Assembly (NCBI GenBank): GCA_020848735.1
Contig: JADLHO010000087.1
Location: 49,290-113,289, forward strand
Origin: Planctomycetota bacterium
Lineage (GTDB): Bacteria > Planctomycetota > UBA1135 > UBA2386
Direction: 5' to 3'
DNA length: 64,000 bases
Positions 61,066-64,000 of this stretch are shown one piece after another. The notes beneath the pieces are model-generated. The model was not told where the DNA came from. It ran no database searches and saw only the letters and a program-made list of their open reading frames with translations. Within the stretch, counting starts at the first letter, position 1, and every line of letters begins with the position of its first letter. Both the position numbers and the translations under genes were made by a program.

Positions 61066-61490
61066 CGCTCCGTGACCGGCTGCGGGCTCGCGTCGTGGCG
61101 GACGATGAGCGCACCCGGGAAGAGCTCCTGCGGCCCGAGCGCGCTCGCGAAGGGGTCTTCGCCCGGCGTGCCGAACGCACGGTAGCGGCAGTGGATGCGC
61201 AGCTCGGCGAGCCCGTCCGGCACGACCCAGTAGCGCCGACCGCCGAGCCAGCGCTCCTCGACCCCGGCCGTGTGCGCGTGCAGGTCGTAGAGCGTGATGC
61301 GCTCGTCGGAGAGCGGCACGGGCACGAGGCGCTCGCCGCCGGGCGCGATGTGGTAGACGGCTTCGATCTCGCCGAGCAGACGCGGTGGCCAGGCGCGTTC
61401 GGGAAGCACGGAGCACGCGGCCAGGAACAGCAGCGCGGCGAGCGCAGGGCGCGGCGCTAGGCTGCCACTCGTGTTCGGAGGAATCGCCAT
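61062..61490 (-). CDS. Small lipoprotein coupled to the amidohydrolase
   Basis: A protein of about 142 residues with a signal peptide and lipobox (LFLAACS) near residue 25-28 and a beta-rich body with no recognised family. The ATG chosen (61490) gives a short n-region; a second in-frame ATG at 61520 gives ten more residues. Either start lies inside the 5' end of the oppositely oriented propeller gene, so the two genes overlap head to head. It overlaps the amidohydrolase start by 4 bp. Confidence 0.65.
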   Translation of the reverse strand: MAIPPNTSGSLAPRPALAALLFLAACSVLPERAWPPRLLGEIEAVYHIAPGGERLVPVPLSDERITLYDLHAHTAGVEERWLGGRRYWVVPDGLAELRIHCRYRAFGTPGEDPFASALGPQELFPGALIVRHDASPQPVTER

Positions 61491-62391
61491 CGCGGGCAAC
61501 TTGCTGGCCGTCGCGTCCACGGACGCGCGGGGTCGGGTCTACCTGTTCGATCTCGAGGACGAGCGCCTCGCCTCGTCCTGGACCTGGAGTGCCGACGAGG
61601 GCGGGGCGAGCGACGCGAGCGGCGTCGCCTTCGATCGAGCCTACAACATCTACGTGGCCGACACCCGCTGCGACGTCGTGCGCAGCTTCTCGCCCTTCGG
61701 CCTGCCCGGTCGCGTCTTCGGCGAGCCCCACGATCGCGAGCAGGGCTCCACGGGCCGCGACGCGCGCGGTCGGCTCGATCGACCCCATGCCGTGGCCGTG
61801 CACGACGACGTGCTCCTCGTCGCGTGCGGCGAGCGCTGGCTCGTGCGCGGGGTGCAGCGCTTCGCGCTCGGCGGCACCGTCCTGCCGCCGCTGCGCGCGT
61901 TCGGCGACGAGGCGGGTCGCTTCGGCGCGCCGCAGGGGCTCTGGGCGGATGCCGCGGGGATCTGGGTGGCCGACACGCAGCACGGCGTCGTGCAGCGCTT
62001 CCGCGTCGACGGCAGCTTCGTCGCCGCGCTGGCGACGAGCCGCGGCGAGGGCACGACGAGCCGGCCGCTCGCCGTCCTGCCACTCGTCGCCCGGCCACTC
62101 GTCGCCCTGCCACTGCAGGCGCCCGCGAAGTCCGCGTCGCCGAACGCCGCCGCGAGCCTGCTCGTCGCGGATGCGGGCGATGCGCAGGGCCTCGTGCTCG
62201 TGCCGCCGGTGGGGCCGCTGCGCTTCGCTCCGGCCAACGCCGAGCTCGTCGAACCGAGCGCTCTCGCGCGCGATGCCCGCGGCCGCGTGCACGTGCTCGA
62301 TCGCCACGGCGAACGCGTCGTGCGCCTGAACGAGGCCCTCGAGATCGAGCGCGTCGTCGTCGATCTCCTCGAGGTCGGATTCGGTTCGTGA
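61471..62391 (+). CDS. NHL-type beta-propeller protein
   Basis: A 306-residue protein with six-blade-like repeats of the NHL/SMP-30-type pattern: GVAFDRAYNIYVADT, PHAVAVHDDVLLVA, PQGLWADAAGIWVADT, and further ALARDARGRVHVLD. No signal peptide is apparent from the GTG at 61471. NHL propellers bind proteins or RNA, or serve as surface modules. It lies between the amidohydrolase/lipoprotein pair and the amino-acid permease. Confidence 0.72.
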   Translation: MFGGIAIAGNLLAVASTDARGRVYLFDLEDERLASSWTWSADEGGASDASGVAFDRAYNIYVADTRCDVVRSFSPFGLPGRVFGEPHDREQGSTGRDARGRLDRPHAVAVHDDVLLVACGERWLVRGVQRFALGGTVLPPLRAFGDEAGRFGAPQGLWADAAGIWVADTQHGVVQRFRVDGSFVAALATSRGEGTTSRPLAVLPLVARPLVALPLQAPAKSASPNAAASLLVADAGDAQGLVLVPPVGPLRFAPANAELVEPSALARDARGRVHVLDRHGERVVRLNEALEIERVVVDLLEVGFGS

Positions 62392-62427
62392 CGACGGCCG
62401 GCCGGCCTGCGGATACTCCGCCGCGCC

Positions 62428-63807
62428 ATGGCCGATGCCGCCTCCGGAACGAAGCAGCTCTCCGCGTTCGACATCGGCTGCATCGCCGTCAGCGGCATCC
62501 TCGGCGTCGGCATCTTCTTCACGCCGCACCGCGTCGCGCTCGCGGTGGATGCGCCGGGGCACGCGCTCCTCGCCTGGGTGCTCGGTGGCGTGGTCGCCCT
62601 CGTCGGCGCCTTCGTCTTCGCGGCGCTCGCGCGGCGCGTCCCCGGCCACGGCGGGACCTTCAGCTTCGTGCATGCCGCATTCGGGCCCCTGCCCGCGTTC
62701 CTCTACGGCTGGGCCAATTGGCTCGTGATCCAGTCGGGCGCGCTCGTCGTGATCGGCGCGGTGATGGTCGACTACGCGGGCGTGCTCTGCTTCGGCGAGG
62801 TCCCGGCCGCGGGCAGCCTGCGCGCGATCGTGACGATCCTCGCGATCCTCGTCTTCACCGCGACGAACGCCGCGGGCCTGCGCCTCGGCAGCGGTGTCCA
62901 GAACACCCTGACCGTGCTGAAGACCGGCGCCGTCTTCGCGCTCGTGCTGCTCGGCTTCGTCGTCGCGAGCGGGCTCGTCGCGAGCTCGTCCGCGGCAGCC
63001 TCGGCCGCGGCGACCGTCACGCCGCCCACGCCGCCTCCTGCGGGGCGCGGACTCTTCCTCGGGCTCCTCGCCGCGATGCTGCCCGTGATGTTCAGCTACG
63101 GCGGCTGGCAGCAGGGCAGCTTCGTCGCGGGCGTGGCGCGCCATCCGCGTGCGGTCGCGGTGGGAATCGTCGGTGGCGTCGTCGTCGTCGTGCTCGCGTA
63201 CGTGTCGGTCAACGTCGCGTTCTTCGCGCTGCTCGGCTTCGACGGCGCACGCGCGACCGCGACGATCGGCGCGAGCGCGGCGCGCGCCGCCCTCGAGCCC
63301 TTCGGCCATGGCGCCCTCGCGGAGCGCGTCTTCGCCGGCATGGTCGTCGCCTCGTCGCTCGGGATCATGAACACCATCTGCCTCGCGCCGCCCTTCGTGC
63401 TGCACGCGATGGCGAAGCAGGGCCTCTTCCTGCCGAGCGTCGCGAACCTGCATGCGACGCGCCGCGTGCCGGTCGTCGGCGTGCTGGTGCAGGGCCTCTG
63501 GGCGGCCCTGCTCTGCGCGGTCACCCAGTTCGCGTTCGCGCTCGATCTCGGCTTCCTGCTCGACGGCGTGGTCTTCGTCGACTGGATCTTCTACGCGCTC
63601 TGCGGCGCCGCCCTGCTGCGCCTGCGAGCGCGCGGTGCGGCCGCGCTCTCCGGGCTGGTCTTCACCGTGGTCGCGGCGGCCATCGCGCTCGGCGCGATCT
63701 GGGTCAACCCGAGCGCCTCGCTCGCGGGGCTCGCGGTGCTGGCGCTCGGGTGCCTCGTGTTCTCCGCCATGCGGCGCGGGGCCGGGCGGCCCCGGCTCGA
63801 CTCTTGA
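62428..63807 (+). CDS. APC-superfamily amino acid permease
   Basis: A 459-residue secondary transporter with about twelve hydrophobic helices. It shows the APC/LAT-type hallmark of an unwound helix 1 (CIAVSGILGVGIFFTPH, a G-x-G-I-F motif) and the conserved SYGGWQ in helix 6. It would import amino acids or related compounds with H+ or by exchange. The ATG at 62428 is used. Spacing to tRNA-Met is 68 bp. Confidence 0.88.
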   Translation: MADAASGTKQLSAFDIGCIAVSGILGVGIFFTPHRVALAVDAPGHALLAWVLGGVVALVGAFVFAALARRVPGHGGTFSFVHAAFGPLPAFLYGWANWLVIQSGALVVIGAVMVDYAGVLCFGEVPAAGSLRAIVTILAILVFTATNAAGLRLGSGVQNTLTVLKTGAVFALVLLGFVVASGLVASSSAAASAAATVTPPTPPPAGRGLFLGLLAAMLPVMFSYGGWQQGSFVAGVARHPRAVAVGIVGGVVVVVLAYVSVNVAFFALLGFDGARATATIGASAARAALEPFGHGALAERVFAGMVVASSLGIMNTICLAPPFVLHAMAKQGLFLPSVANLHATRRVPVVGVLVQGLWAALLCAVTQFAFALDLGFLLDGVVFVDWIFYALCGAALLRLRARGAAALSGLVFTVVAAAIALGAIWVNPSASLAGLAVLALGCLVFSAMRRGAGRPRLDS

Positions 63808-63875
63808 TCCGATCGGGCGCTTGTGCTTCCTTCCTCGCCCCGCGCGGCGCGCCCCAGGGCCCGCAGCGCGGTTCC

Positions 63876-63949
63876 GGCGGGATAGCTCAGTCGGTTAGAG
63901 CGAAGGCTTCATAAGCCTTAGGTCGCGGGTTCGAGTCCCGCTCCCGCTA
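63876..63949 (+). tRNA. tRNA-Met (anticodon CAT), elongator-like
   Basis: A 74-nt cloverleaf with acceptor GGCGGGA pairing with TCCCGCT (one G-U pair), T8-A9, D arm GCTC/GAGC, anticodon stem AAGGC/GCCTT with loop TTCATAA, and T arm GCGGG/CCCGC with TTCGAGT. Anticodon CAT reads AUG. It lacks the three G-C pairs of the initiator anticodon stem, so it is elongator Met; a lysidine-modified Ile2 tRNA is the alternative. CCA is not encoded. The 51 bp after it contain nothing recognisable. Confidence 0.93.
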
Positions 63950-64000
63950 CTCCTCCTGCCTGCGGTGTGCGCGGCGCTCCTGCAGGGCCCCGGCCGCGAC

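Noticed and set aside
59704..63453. Single very long minus-strand protein covering 59704-63453
   Set aside because: Only the part up to 61065 has amidohydrolase motifs; upstream residues are low-complexity antisense to three real plus-strand genes.
63876..63949. Initiator tRNA-fMet
   Set aside because: The anticodon stem lacks the three G-C pairs and the acceptor end pairs G1 with U72 rather than showing the initiator C1-A72 mismatch.

Overview
This is about 64 kb of very GC-rich, densely coding bacterial chromosome. It has no insertion sequences, prophage, rRNA or CRISPR array. The most likely source is a member of the Planctomycetota. That is an inference from gene style: very large lipoproteins with bacterial Ig-like repeats, an FG-GAP (integrin alpha-like) protein, a DUF1570 peptidase, a carboxypeptidase-regulatory-like repeat protein, an MglA-type GTPase, and few recognisable Shine-Dalgarno sequences. 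A myxobacterium-like or other deep-branching high-GC lineage is not excluded. Genes are tightly packed, and many downstream genes start inside the upstream stop codon (GTGA or ATGA junctions).

Layout. 1-2.1 kb: end of an MnmE-like GTPase gene, then aspartate carbamoyltransferase carrying an extra C-terminal zinc module. 2.4-16.1 kb: four consecutive secreted lipoprotein genes. Two of ~1340 residues are paralogues and flank a glycine-rich Ig-like lipoprotein; a smaller Ig-like lipoprotein follows. 16.3-18 kb: prepilin peptidase and an OmpA-type peptidoglycan-binding lipoprotein. 18.3-24.2 kb: EF-G-like GTPase, MBL-fold hydrolase, leucyl aminopeptidase, Maf and GTP cyclohydrolase I. 24.4-31 kb: CysRS with a duplicated C-terminal motif, M14 peptidase, then a tightly coupled cassette of a two-helix membrane protein, a LolD/MacB-type ATPase, an FtsX-type permease and a ZnuA-like metal-binding lipoprotein. 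31-38.3 kb (minus strand): DUF1570 peptidase; an operon of FecB/BtuF-like binding protein, FecCD permease, ATPase, BioF-like enzyme and dipeptide epimerase; and a zinc-ribbon-less rpsN. 38.3-50.2 kb: carboxypeptidase-regulatory-like repeat protein; methyltransferase-ApaG-TrmO operon; flippase, VanZ/LamG protein and secreted protein; FG-GAP protein; RidA and a membrane protein. 50.2-64 kb: cysteine-less TlpA-like protein, fused tandem ABC ATPase, M16-like protein, an MglA-GTPase/histidine-kinase fusion, tRNA-Lys and tRNA-His with divergent promoters, paired bPH2-domain proteins, TPR protein, amidohydrolase, NHL-type propeller protein, APC permease and tRNA-Met.

How the genes fit together. Much of the window concerns the cell envelope: lipoproteins, prepilin processing, OmpA, flippase, adhesin-like proteins and bPH2 proteins. 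Two separate metal or cofactor uptake cassettes are present. One pairs a ZnuA-like binding protein with a MacB-like transporter, which is unusual. The other carries two small-molecule enzymes inside a FecBCD-type operon. The most notable single gene is the soluble MglA-histidine kinase fusion at 54.1-55.9 kb, which joins a polarity-type Ras-like switch to a two-component kinase in one chain.
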